From assembly GCA_036388475.1 (NCBI GenBank), contig DASVRT010000060.1, forward strand, positions 1 through 17,269: 17,269 bases of DNA. The letters are read 5' to 3'. The position numbers and the translations under genes were made by a program. The notes under the pieces are model-generated. The model was not told the DNA's origin. It saw only the letters and a list, made by a program, of their open reading frames with translations, and made no database searches. Origin of the DNA: JALZHR01 sp036388475. Its GTDB lineage: Bacteria > Acidobacteriota > Blastocatellia > Pyrinomonadales > Pyrinomonadaceae. Each line of letters begins with the position of its first letter. The first letter of the stretch is position 1. Below are positions 1 through 7,142 of the stretch, piece after piece.

Positions 1-3000
1 TCTGTAAACTGTCAAATCAGCTTTGCCGTCGCCGTCAAAATCTCCGGGTACGGGCAAATCTCCATTGCTGCCAAACTGAAAGGCGGAGAAAGTATTATTA
101 GAACTATTCAAACGATACCAGCCGCCGTCAGAAGGACGAAACACGGAAATATCGGTTTTGCCGTCGCCGTCGAAATCTGCTGGCGCGATTAAATCTCCCG
201 ATGCGCCGAATTGGACGGCAATAAAAGCGTTGTTCGAGCTTTGCGAGATATACCAGCTTCCCGCCGAAGGACGAAAGACCGATAAATCCGCTTTCCCGTC
301 GCCGTCGTAATCGAAGCTTTTGCGAGTCACAACAGGCGCGGCTGCCTGATTGATTGTAAATGTCTGTCCTCCGGTTGTAATGGTTCCGGTTCTCGCCGCG
401 CCGGTGTTTGCCGCGACGGAAAACGTAACGGTTCCGTTTCCGTTTCCTGTCGAACCGCCGGTGACGGTTATCCACAGACTATTGCTGGCTGAAGACCAGG
501 GACAACTGCCGTCAGAAGAAGTAACGGCAAAACTTCCGCTTCCGCCGGTCGCGTTAAAATTCTGGCTGGTCGGATTAATGCCGTATGTACATCCGCTTGC
601 CTGATTGATTGTAAAAGTTTGCCCGCCCGCTGTAATCGTTCCGGTTCTGGCAATTCCGGCGTTTGCCTGCACCGTGAAGGAAACCGAGCCGTTGCCCGTT
701 CCGCTGCCCGAAGTGATTGAAATCCACGAAGCGGTCGTCGCTGCCGTCCACGCGCAGGCGGAGTTTGATGCGGTGACGTTGAAGCTTCCGTTGCCGCCCG
801 CCGCCGTCAGGGTCGTTCCGGTCGGGGCGATGGAAAATGTGCAGCCGTTTGCCTGCGCGACCGTGTAAGTTTGTCCGGCAATCGTCAGCGTGCCGGTGCG
901 CTCCGGTCCCGTATTCGCCTGCACAGTATAAGTTACAGAGCCGTTTCCGCTGCCGCTTGCGCCGCCGGTAATCGAAATCCAGCTGACGTTGCTCGCCGCC
1001 GTCCACGCGCAGCCGCTTGCAGTCGTCACGTTGACGGTTCCGTTTCCGCCGGTCGCCGGGAAATTGGCGCTCGTCGCCGATAATGAGTATGAACAGCCCG
1101 AAGCCTGATTGACGGTAAACGTTAATCCGGCAGCGGTGATTGTTCCGGTTCGCGCCGGTCCGGCATTGGCGGCAACTGTAAATGAAACCGTTCCGTTGCC
1201 GTTGCCCGGACTTCCTCCGGTGACTGTAATCCAGCTATCGTTTGCCTGCGCGGTCCAGGTGCAGCCGGCATTTGTCGAAACGTTGAAATTTCCGCTGCCG
1301 CCGTTTGCCGGAAAATTCTGACTGCTTGCCGAGAGCATATAAGAACAGCCCGAAGCCTGATTAATGGTAAAAATTTGTCCGGCGACCGCGATTGTGCCTG
1401 TCCGTGCCGGACCTGTATTCGGCTCGACGGAGAAGGTGACAGTGCCGCTTCCCGACCCAATGCCGATGCCCGTTATCGTTATCCACGAATGACTTGGCGT
1501 CGCCACCCAATTACAGCCCGGGCTTGTAGTGACCACGAAAGCGCCGCCGCCGCCAGCCGCCGGAATTGCGGCGCTGGTCGGGTTAAGGGAATAAGAACAG
1601 GTCGGCGTTTCCAGAACGTAGGCGGCGGCGGCGAAATTCAGATTGCTGCTGCCGACGGCAATAAGCCTGCTGTTTGACTGCATCAACAATGCCGAGGCGA
1701 AATCGTTCGAGGAATTTCCGAAATCAGTCGTGACTTTGCCGCCTGTGCCGAATGTCGAATCGAGCGCGCCGTCCGCGTTGTAGCGAACCAGCGCGAAATC
1801 GGCGTTACCGGCGGCGTTAAAGCTGTGTCCGCCAGCGATTATTTTGCCGCCGGACTGAATTACGAGCGCCTCGGCAAACTCATTGCCGCCGCCGATCGAC
1901 GTCGATACTTTGCCGTCGTCGTCGAAACTCGAATCGAGCGTGCCGTCCGCATTGTAGCGAACTAAAGCGAAATCGGAATTAGTGGCGGCGTCCGTCTCGC
2001 CGGCGGCAACGATTTTGCCGTCCGCCTGAATCGCCAGCGCGTAAGCCGCATCGAAATTATTGATTGACGTGGAAGCTTTGCCGTCGGCATCGAAGCCCGC
2101 GTCGAGCGAACCGTTCGGGTTATAACGCGCCAGTCCGAAATCCGTATCGGTGACGCCCGCGGCGACGAGTTTTCCGTCCGTTTGCAGAGCGAGCGCAAAC
2201 GCCAAATCATCACCGTTCGTAAAGTCGGTGGTCAGGATGCCGTCGCCGTCAAAGCTCGTGTCGGGCGTGCCGTCCGCATTGTAGCGGGCTAAAGCAAAGT
2301 CGTAAAAAGAACCGTTAAAGCTGTAACCGGCGGCGACAATTTTGCCGTCCGGCTGAATTAAAAGCGCTTCGCTGTAATCAAAAGAATTATTAAAATTCGT
2401 CTTGACGATGCCGCCCGTTCCGAAAGTCGAATCCAGCATTCCGTCCGGGTTGTAGCGGGCAAGCGTAAAATCGTCGTTCGCGCCGTTGGAGCTGTAACCG
2501 GCGGCGATAATTTTGCCGTCCGCCGGTTGAATCGCCACGGCGAGAATCTCGTTATTGTCGTTCCCGATGTCGGTTGTTACCTTGCCGCCCGTGCCGAATG
2601 AGGCGTCAAGCGAGCCGTTTACATCGTAACGGACGAGAGCGAAATCTCTGTTCGACGCGTTGGAGCTGTAACCTGCCGCGACGAATTTCCCGTCCGCCTG
2701 AAGCGCGACGGCAAATGCCTCGCTCGTCGAGCTGCCAACCGGCGTCGTCACTTTCCCGCCGCCGGCGAAGGTTGAGTCCAAATCGCCTGACGCTAACGGT
2801 TGAAAAAGATTATTCGCCCGCGCCGCTTCGAAAATGGATGCGGATTCTCTCGAAATCTGTTTCGGCAAACGACGCGACGGCTCAAGCTGCGGTCGCCGCT
2901 TTTCCGCTTTTGATGCGGCAATAATCGAATTTTCCCGACGGTTTTGAGATTCGTCGTTTGATTGGGCAAAGGATTGTATCGAACCGAAAATAATGGCGGT

Positions 3001-3072
3001 TAATGAAATGACGAATAAAGCGCAAAAAAATAATTTAACGTGCAGATTTCTTCTGCCGGTTTGAAATAACAT
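1..3072 (-). CDS. Exported delta-60 / BACON / VCBS repeat protein, C-terminus cut by window edge
   Basis: An open frame runs from an ATG at 3072 to the window edge without a stop, giving 1024 residues of a longer protein. Residues 1-37 are a signal peptide: basic start, hydrophobic stretch, then SFAQ. Residues ~99-485 hold seven delta-60 repeats, each with a DSTFGTGGKVTT-like start and an AxQxDGKIxAAG core. Residues 492-911 are five BACON-type beta-sandwich domains, each starting at a Cys and spaced exactly 84 residues apart (492, 576, 660, 744, 828). They share the pattern GCxWxA, WIxIT, RTGTIT and FTxNQA. From ~920 on there are VCBS/FG-GAP units with DFDGDGKADLSVFRP motifs, a calcium-binding type loop. 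The start is supported by GAGAGG 9 nt upstream. It is probably secreted or surface-bound, in a binding or adhesion role. No catalytic motif is visible, and the missing C-terminus could hold a sorting signal. The domain family calls are strong; the function is unknown. Confidence 0.9.
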   Translation of the reverse strand, partial: MLFQTGRRNLHVKLFFCALFVISLTAIIFGSIQSFAQSNDESQNRRENSIIAASKAEKRRPQLEPSRRLPKQISRESASIFEAARANNLFQPLASGDLDSTFAGGGKVTTPVGSSTSEAFAVALQADGKFVAAGYSSNASNRDFALVRYDVNGSLDASFGTGGKVTTDIGNDNNEILAVAIQPADGKIIAAGYSSNGANDDFTLARYNPDGMLDSTFGTGGIVKTNFNNSFDYSEALLIQPDGKIVAAGYSFNGSFYDFALARYNADGTPDTSFDGDGILTTDFTNGDDLAFALALQTDGKLVAAGVTDTDFGLARYNPNGSLDAGFDADGKASTSINNFDAAYALAIQADGKIVAAGETDAATNSDFALVRYNADGTLDSSFDDDGKVSTSIGGGNEFAEALVIQSGGKIIAGGHSFNAAGNADFALVRYNADGALDSTFGTGGKVTTDFGNSSNDFASALLMQSNSRLIAVGSSNLNFAAAAYVLETPTCSYSLNPTSAAIPAAGGGGAFVVTTSPGCNWVATPSHSWITITGIGIGSGSGTVTFSVEPNTGPARTGTIAVAGQIFTINQASGCSYMLSASSQNFPANGGSGNFNVSTNAGCTWTAQANDSWITVTGGSPGNGNGTVSFTVAANAGPARTGTITAAGLTFTVNQASGCSYSLSATSANFPATGGNGTVNVTTASGCAWTAASNVSWISITGGASGSGNGSVTYTVQANTGPERTGTLTIAGQTYTVAQANGCTFSIAPTGTTLTAAGGNGSFNVTASNSACAWTAATTASWISITSGSGTGNGSVSFTVQANAGIARTGTITAGGQTFTINQASGCTYGINPTSQNFNATGGSGSFAVTSSDGSCPWSSASNSLWITVTGGSTGNGNGTVTFSVAANTGAARTGTITTGGQTFTINQAAAPVVTRKSFDYDGDGKADLSVFRPSAGSWYISQSSNNAFIAVQFGASGDLIAPADFDGDGKTDISVFRPSDGGWYRLNSSNNTFSAFQFGSNGDLPVPGDFDGDGKADLTVYR
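340..1599 (-). repeat. Five in-frame 252-bp tandem units encoding BACON domains
   Basis: The Cys codon that opens each unit ends at 1599, 1347, 1095, 843 and 591, so the period is exactly 252 bp. Each unit encodes a Cys near its start and, in the middle of the unit, a second Cys before W (GCxW or CAW/CPW), which could form an intradomain disulfide. The copies have diverged in sequence but kept their length, which points to old duplications held in frame by selection. Confidence 0.85.
1620..2778 (-). repeat. Seven delta-60-type protein repeats
   Basis: Seven units of roughly 54 residues, each opening with D-[SAT]-x-F-x-G/D-x-G and followed by a core resembling ALAIQADGKIVAAG and then DFALVRYNADG. 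This matches the delta-60 repeat family (TIGR02608 type), which probably forms a beta-propeller-like fold. The repeats lie directly upstream of the BACON block in the same protein. Confidence 0.8.
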
Positions 3073-3140
3073 TCGGATAAACCTCTCTTTTTAACAAAAG
3101 CGAAATAATTAATTGGGCGGCAATAGTTTTGAGCGTGGAC

Positions 3141-3168
3141 GGCAAGCGCCTGAAAAGCGCCTTGCGCC
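3141..3168 (-). other. Imperfect hairpin in the 5' leader of the repeat-protein gene
   Basis: On the minus strand GGC, AAG and CGC pair with GCG, CTT and GCC around the loop TTTTCAG, with a two-base and a one-base bulge on the 5' side. It lies in the ~150-nt leader between the promoter at 3231-3258 and the ATG at 3072. No U-run follows it, so it is not an ordinary terminator. It does not match a riboswitch I recognise. It may be an RNA structure or simply GC-rich DNA. Confidence 0.3.
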
Positions 3169-3230
3169 TCAGCAAAACAGAGTAAATAAGTTGAGGGTCA
3201 AGTAATTGAATCTCTATTAATGCTCCTGTT

Positions 3231-3258
3231 ATTATGCGCAGTTTTTTTCGAGTGTCAA
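3231..3258 (-). promoter_or_regulatory. Sigma-70-type promoter for the repeat-protein gene
   Basis: On the minus strand a perfect TTGACA (3253-3258) is followed after 16 nt by CATAAT (3231-3236, five of six consensus bases). The predicted start is near 3224, leaving a leader of about 150 nt before the ATG at 3072. This makes the repeat-protein gene a separate unit from the MFS gene that ends at 3323. Confidence 0.7.
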
Positions 3259-3322
3259 GAATATTAGCTAAAACAATATAATACGTATGCGGGGAACAAA
3301 ATTTATGTTTTGAAGATTGCCG

Positions 3323-4612
3323 CTACTCGTCTGTTTTATCCAGGATTTTACTGCCGAACCACAAACAAAGACCGCCGATTAAACAGGAAGCCGGACAAAC
3401 CAGCATTGTGTAGCGCATCATCTCGGCGTTCGCGGTGACACCGCTTTTCGGGTCGGTCACGATTCCGGCGAGGTCGTTTAGTTTTCCAATCAAATTCGAG
3501 CCAATCAGATAAGCCGCGATATTAACGGCGAAAAAATAAATTGCGACCGCCAAGCCGCGCAGATTCGCTCCGGCAATTTCCGTGGCGTCCGCCGCCGCCG
3601 CGCCGAGCCACGCCAGAGCGATGCCCAGCAGTACAAATTGGGCGGCGAAAGCGATTTGATAATTCGGCGCGAAAAGCAGAACGAGCCAGAAAGGAATCGA
3701 AAGCACGCACAAAATCGCGCCGTAAAGCATTCGCCCGCCGCGCGATTTGCGCCGAAACCAGTCAGCCAGAACGCCGCCGTAGAGCGTCGCCGGAACTCCG
3801 GCAATAATCACGAATATTCCCGTGTAAAAACCGATGGTCGCAATGTTAAGCCCGAAAACGCGCGTGTAAAAAACCGCTCCCCAAATCGAAAGATTGTTCG
3901 TCGCCAGACCGAGCAGCGCGTAGCCGAGACAAAGCAAAATAAACGGCTTGCCGGTCAGAAGCCGTTTCCAGTCGGCGCGCGAATATTCCGTTTCCGATGT
4001 TTTCGCGTCTTTGCTGCGCGCCGGTTCGCGCAAAAGAAAAACCAGCGCGGCGATAATGATTCCGGGAAATCCGAGCAAATAAAAAGCCCAGCGCCAGCCG
4101 TAATTCAAGCCAATCCAACCGCCTAAAAATGCCGCCAGTCCCGCGCCGACGGCGATTCCCATCGAATAAATGCTCGTCACGGTCGCGCGCTTGGTCGGCG
4201 GAAAATAATCGCTCAAAAGCGAAATCGCCGCCGGACCCAGAGTCGCTTCGCCGACGCCGACCATCAAGCGGCAGAAAAAAAGCGTCCAGAAATCGGTCGC
4301 GAACCCGGTCAAGCCGGAAAACAAGCTCCAGACGACCAACCCGCCCGCAATCAACAGCTTGCGCGAGCCTTTATCCGCCAGCCAGCCGAACGGAATGCCG
4401 AGCAAAGTGTAAAAAATAACAAAAGATGTCGTGCCCAAAAGCGCCAGCTGCGTGTCGCTCAAAGCCATTTCCTGTTTTATCGGCTGAAAAAGAATGTAGA
4501 TTATCTGCCGGTCGAGAAAATTCAGCGTGTAAACGAGCGTCAGTAAAACCAGCGCATACCAGGCATACGACGACGCCTTCGGCGGCGCTTCAATTTGAAA
4601 ATTTTCCTGCAT
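3323..4612 (-). CDS. MFS transporter, Spinster-like
   Basis: A 429-residue inner-membrane permease with about 12 hydrophobic segments. TM1 carries NFLDRQ (residues 31-36). The TM2-3 loop holds the MFS motif A variant GWLADKGSRK (76-85). Residues 119-135 read GVGEATLGP and SLLSDYF, followed by KRA, the signature of the Spinster-like MFS subfamily. A cytoplasmic loop with charged residues (about 196-215) splits the two halves. Length is normal for the family. The ATG lies 3 nt after the stop of the upstream MaoC gene and has no clear Shine-Dalgarno, so translational coupling is likely. Spinster relatives move sphingolipids, lysolipids or organic acids; here the substrate cannot be read from sequence. 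Given the acyl-metabolism neighbours, a lipid-like or carboxylate substrate is a reasonable guess. Confidence 0.9.
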   Translation of the reverse strand: MQENFQIEAPPKASSYAWYALVLLTLVYTLNFLDRQIIYILFQPIKQEMALSDTQLALLGTTSFVIFYTLLGIPFGWLADKGSRKLLIAGGLVVWSLFSGLTGFATDFWTLFFCRLMVGVGEATLGPAAISLLSDYFPPTKRATVTSIYSMGIAVGAGLAAFLGGWIGLNYGWRWAFYLLGFPGIIIAALVFLLREPARSKDAKTSETEYSRADWKRLLTGKPFILLCLGYALLGLATNNLSIWGAVFYTRVFGLNIATIGFYTGIFVIIAGVPATLYGGVLADWFRRKSRGGRMLYGAILCVLSIPFWLVLLFAPNYQIAFAAQFVLLGIALAWLGAAAADATEIAGANLRGLAVAIYFFAVNIAAYLIGSNLIGKLNDLAGIVTDPKSGVTANAEMMRYTMLVCPASCLIGGLCLWFGSKILDKTDE

Positions 4613-4615
4613 AAT

Positions 4616-5017
4616 TTAGTCGGGCAAAACCATTATCGCGGCTTCGCCTTTGACGACCGCTTCGCCGTTTTGATTCGTGCAAATCGTTTCGACCGTGACA
4701 ATATTTTTATCTTCACGAATGTTTATGACCGTCGCCGTCACGGTCACGGTGTCGTCGATAAAAACCGGCGCGGTAAATTTCAAAGTCTGCGAAAGATAGA
4801 CGATTTTTCTATCCTTCAATTCGTATCCGAGAACGGCGGAAATCAAAGCGCCCGAAATCATCCCGTGCGCGATTCGTTTCCCGAAACGCGTTTTGGCGGC
4901 GAATTCTTCGTCCAGGTGAATCGGGTTATAATCGCCCGAAAGCTCGGCAAAAGCCCGCACGACCGCGTCGGTAATTTGTTTGCTGGTGGAGAATTTGTCC
5001 CCGATTTTTAATTGCAT
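4616..5017 (-). CDS. MaoC-like (R)-specific enoyl-CoA hydratase
   Basis: A single hot-dog-fold hydratase of 133 residues, the usual length for stand-alone MaoC/PhaJ proteins. The hydratase-2 motif is intact: SGDYNPIHLDEEFA (residues 27-40) with catalytic Asp29 and His34, followed by AHGM (50-53). Members hydrate trans-2-enoyl-CoA to (R)-3-hydroxyacyl-CoA in beta-oxidation, polyhydroxyalkanoate supply or related acyl pathways; which one applies here is not shown. The next gene, the MFS transporter, begins 3 nt after its stop, so the two form an operon. No Shine-Dalgarno is seen before the ATG at 5017, which sits only 6 bp from the heptad array at 5024-5058. Confidence 0.9.
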   Translation of the reverse strand: MQLKIGDKFSTSKQITDAVVRAFAELSGDYNPIHLDEEFAAKTRFGKRIAHGMISGALISAVLGYELKDRKIVYLSQTLKFTAPVFIDDTVTVTATVINIREDKNIVTVETICTNQNGEAVVKGEAAIMVLPD

Positions 5018-5023
5018 AATGTT

Positions 5024-5124
5024 AGTGGACAGTGAACAGAGGTCGATGGTCAGTTGCCGATTAAATGAAACTCAGGTTCCTGAATTTATTTCAACGAGCA
5101 ACTGACCACCGACCTCTGACCACT
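5024..5124. repeat. Heptad-repeat inverted repeat between exported hydrolase and MaoC genes
   Basis: The left arm is five consecutive 7-mers (5024-5058: AGTGGAC, AGTGAAC, AGAGGTC, GATGGTC, AGTTGCC). The right arm (5098-5124) is made of GACCACC, GACCTCT and GACCACT units. Bases 5037-5057 pair with 5098-5118 over 21 bp with one mismatch, around a 40-nt loop. The right arm runs into the stop codon of the hydrolase gene (5124-5126). Confidence 0.85.
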
Positions 5125-6020
5125 TATTTCCCTTCTAAAAACTTCAAAACCGCCGCGTTGAAATCAGCCGCTTTTTCGACCTGCGGAACGTGACCGCACT
5201 GGTCGAAGACGACGAGCCGCGAGCCGTCGATTTCACGGTTAAAACGTTCGCCGTCGGCGAGTTTTAGTAAACCGTCCTGTTTGCCCCAGATTATTAAAGT
5301 CGGCTTTTTGATTTGCGCCAATTGTCCGTCGAGAAAATCCTCGTTGCGCTTGATTGATTCAATCAGGCTGTTTATCGTGTAGCCGTCGTTTGCCGCGACG
5401 CGGACGTTCATTGATTGCTCGATAAACATTTCGCTGCCGAAAATCGCCTGATTGTAGAAAACGAGTTTCACAAGCTGCCGGACTTCGTCGCGCGTCGAGT
5501 AATTCAACGAATAAATCAAATTGAAATCGACTTCGCTCGGCTTCAGTCCGGCGGCGTCCGCCAGAACGATTTTCTCCACGCGATTCGGATATTTAATCGC
5601 CGTCCACGCCGCGACCCAGCCGCCGAGCGAATTGCCGACGAGCGTCGCTTTTTCGACTTTTATCTCCGACAGAAATTTGTCGAGAAAATCGACGTATGTG
5701 CCGACGCGATATTTCAGCATCGGTTTGTCGGATTTGCCGAAACCGATTTGGTCGGGCACGATGACACGATATTTTGCCGCCAGAGCCGCGACGTTAAACT
5801 GCCACGCGACCGAGCTTGAGCCGAGTCCGTGCAGCAAAACGATTGCCGGTTTCGACGCGTCTCCGGCTTCGATGTAATGAATTTTCGCGCCGAAAACCGT
5901 CGCCGTTTTTTCCTGCGGCGAGGCGCTTTGCGCAAAAGCGTTTGCCGCAAACAGCAGCGTAAAAATCGCAATTATCAATAATTGTTTTAAATTAATTTTC
6001 ATCTTTCTTGCTCGTTTCAT
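5124..6020 (-). CDS. Exported alpha/beta hydrolase
   Basis: With the ATG at 6020 the protein has 298 residues. It opens with a signal peptide: basic start, LLIIAIFTLLFAANAFA, cleavage likely near residue 30. The alpha/beta-hydrolase fold is clear. The oxyanion region is LLHGLGSS (62-69), the nucleophile elbow is GNSLGG with Ser131, the acid is Asp249 in WGKQDG, and the base is His277 in CGH. It is closest in look to MhpC/epoxide-hydrolase-like esterases; the substrate is unknown. I prefer the 6020 start because GAGGG lies 11 nt upstream. An ATG at 6002 (292 residues) also leaves a full signal peptide. Starts further upstream would add a polar stretch before it. It overlaps the end of the MscS gene by 29 nt, so the two are co-transcribed. 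Confidence 0.88.
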   Translation of the reverse strand: MKRARKMKINLKQLLIIAIFTLLFAANAFAQSASPQEKTATVFGAKIHYIEAGDASKPAIVLLHGLGSSSVAWQFNVAALAAKYRVIVPDQIGFGKSDKPMLKYRVGTYVDFLDKFLSEIKVEKATLVGNSLGGWVAAWTAIKYPNRVEKIVLADAAGLKPSEVDFNLIYSLNYSTRDEVRQLVKLVFYNQAIFGSEMFIEQSMNVRVAANDGYTINSLIESIKRNEDFLDGQLAQIKKPTLIIWGKQDGLLKLADGERFNREIDGSRLVVFDQCGHVPQVEKAADFNAAVLKFLEGK

Positions 6021-6942
6021 TTTCAGAATTTCCCTCGTCTGCATCCGTCCCGGTAAATGCAATCTCGCCGTTTTCGACTTTCAATTTCCCGCTGCGAATG
6101 TGCAAATCGGTTTGCGGAAACGGAATCTCGACGTTGTTGGCGCGGAATTTTTCCCAGATGGCAAAATTCAAATCGCTGACGAAAGCGACTTTGCGCTGCA
6201 ATTTCTCCTTGCTCCAAACCCAAAGCTCCAAATCAATCGAGCTTTCGCCGAATTGAATCAGGCGCACGGACGGCTTCGGCTCTTTCAAAACATCTCCGTT
6301 TTCCTCTGCCACTCGCAAAAGCAGCTTTTTCGCCAGATTAATATCGGCGTTGTAGCCGACGCCGACGGGCACGCGAAAACGTACCCTACCTTCAAAGCTC
6401 CAGTTGATGACGTTTTCGGAAATAAACTTGCTGTTCGGCACGATAATCGTGATGTTGTCGTTCGTCCTGACAATCGTGCTGCGCGCGCCGATGGAAATCA
6501 CTTTTCCGTTCACCTTGTCAATCTCGATGCGGTCGCCGACCTGCACCGGGCGTTCAAACAAAATTATCAAGCCGCTGATAAAATTACTGGCGATATTCTG
6601 CAAGCCGAAACCGACGCCGATGCCGACCGCGCCCGCCAGAACGTTGAGCGTCGTCAAATTGATTCCGACCGTTTGCAGGATAATCAAAAAACCGATAAAC
6701 AATATAAAATAACGACTTATCGTTCCGATAGCCTGCCGCGCGCCCAAATCCAGCTTCGTGTGTCCGAGCACTCGCTCGACCAGCAAATTCTTTAACTTAT
6801 TCGATAAAACGAAAAGTAAAGTCAGCAGGACGAGCAGGTAAATAATGCTCAAAGGCGTGATGCGGGCTTCGCCGAGCGTGAAAATCGTGTAATTTAAAAT
6901 ATTCGAGACCGGCTCCAGATAATCCCTGAAAAGTTCCTGCAT
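5992..6942 (-). CDS. MscS-family mechanosensitive channel
   Basis: A 316-residue inner-membrane channel, slightly longer than E. coli MscS. There are three transmembrane stretches at about 30-48, 75-95 and 97-130. The last contains the pore helix signature AGAVGIGVGFGLQNIASNF (103-121). The beta domain follows with FERPVQVGDRIEI (129-141), then the IVPNSKF turn (167-173). The last ~25 residues are acidic and polar (GTDADEGNSENETSKK), probably an unstructured cytoplasmic tail. It opens under membrane tension to release solutes on osmotic downshock. AAGGGA lies about 10 nt before the ATG. The next gene, an exported hydrolase, starts inside its 3' end. The coupling of a channel with an exported hydrolase is unexplained. 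Confidence 0.95.
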   Translation of the reverse strand: MQELFRDYLEPVSNILNYTIFTLGEARITPLSIIYLLVLLTLLFVLSNKLKNLLVERVLGHTKLDLGARQAIGTISRYFILFIGFLIILQTVGINLTTLNVLAGAVGIGVGFGLQNIASNFISGLIILFERPVQVGDRIEIDKVNGKVISIGARSTIVRTNDNITIIVPNSKFISENVINWSFEGRVRFRVPVGVGYNADINLAKKLLLRVAEENGDVLKEPKPSVRLIQFGESSIDLELWVWSKEKLQRKVAFVSDLNFAIWEKFRANNVEIPFPQTDLHIRSGKLKVENGEIAFTGTDADEGNSENETSKKDEN

Positions 6943-7045
6943 AAAAACGCTTCCCTTTGTTCTTAGAGTTTTCTTTTATCTTCAACCATCAAGGCGAGTT
7001 TAGACAACCGTTTTCACGTAAAAATTTTCAAACAGCAGCGAATGA

Positions 7046-7142
7046 GCGGAAAGTGGTAAACGGTAAACGGTAAGTTGCAACTGATAAAGTTGCAATTTCA
7101 AAGAAACGAACTTACCGCTTACCGTTTACCACTTTCCACTTA
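7046..7142. repeat. Long heptad-repeat inverted repeat downstream of the acyl-CoA synthetase gene
   Basis: The left arm (7046-7078) contains AAAGTGG, TAAACGG, TAAACGG and TAAGTTG. The right arm (7108-7140) is its reverse complement at about 29 of 33 positions. Nested at the inner edge of the left arm is a perfect 8-bp hairpin, TTGCAACT (7075-7082) with AGTTGCAA (7088-7095), loop GATAA. The right arm reaches the stop codon of the acyl-CoA synthetase (7140-7142). Transcribed leftward, this would form a long mRNA stem at the 3' end of that gene. Confidence 0.9.

Noticed and set aside
340..1599. CRISPR-like spaced repeats
   Set aside because: The 252-bp period is coding and in frame, with diverged BACON domains rather than short identical repeats and unique spacers.
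3141..3168. Terminator for the MFS gene
   Set aside because: The hairpin is bulged, lacks a T-run on the minus strand, and lies downstream of the promoter of the next gene, so it belongs to that gene's leader.
5401..5410. Third copy of the TetR operator core (CGGACGTTCA)
   Set aside because: Only 9 or so of 12 core bases match, the palindrome is lost, and it lies in the middle of the exported hydrolase coding sequence.
6100..6795. A 231-codon plus-strand open frame opposite MscS
   Set aside because: It is an antisense shadow of a well-supported MscS gene, with no family signature or start signal.
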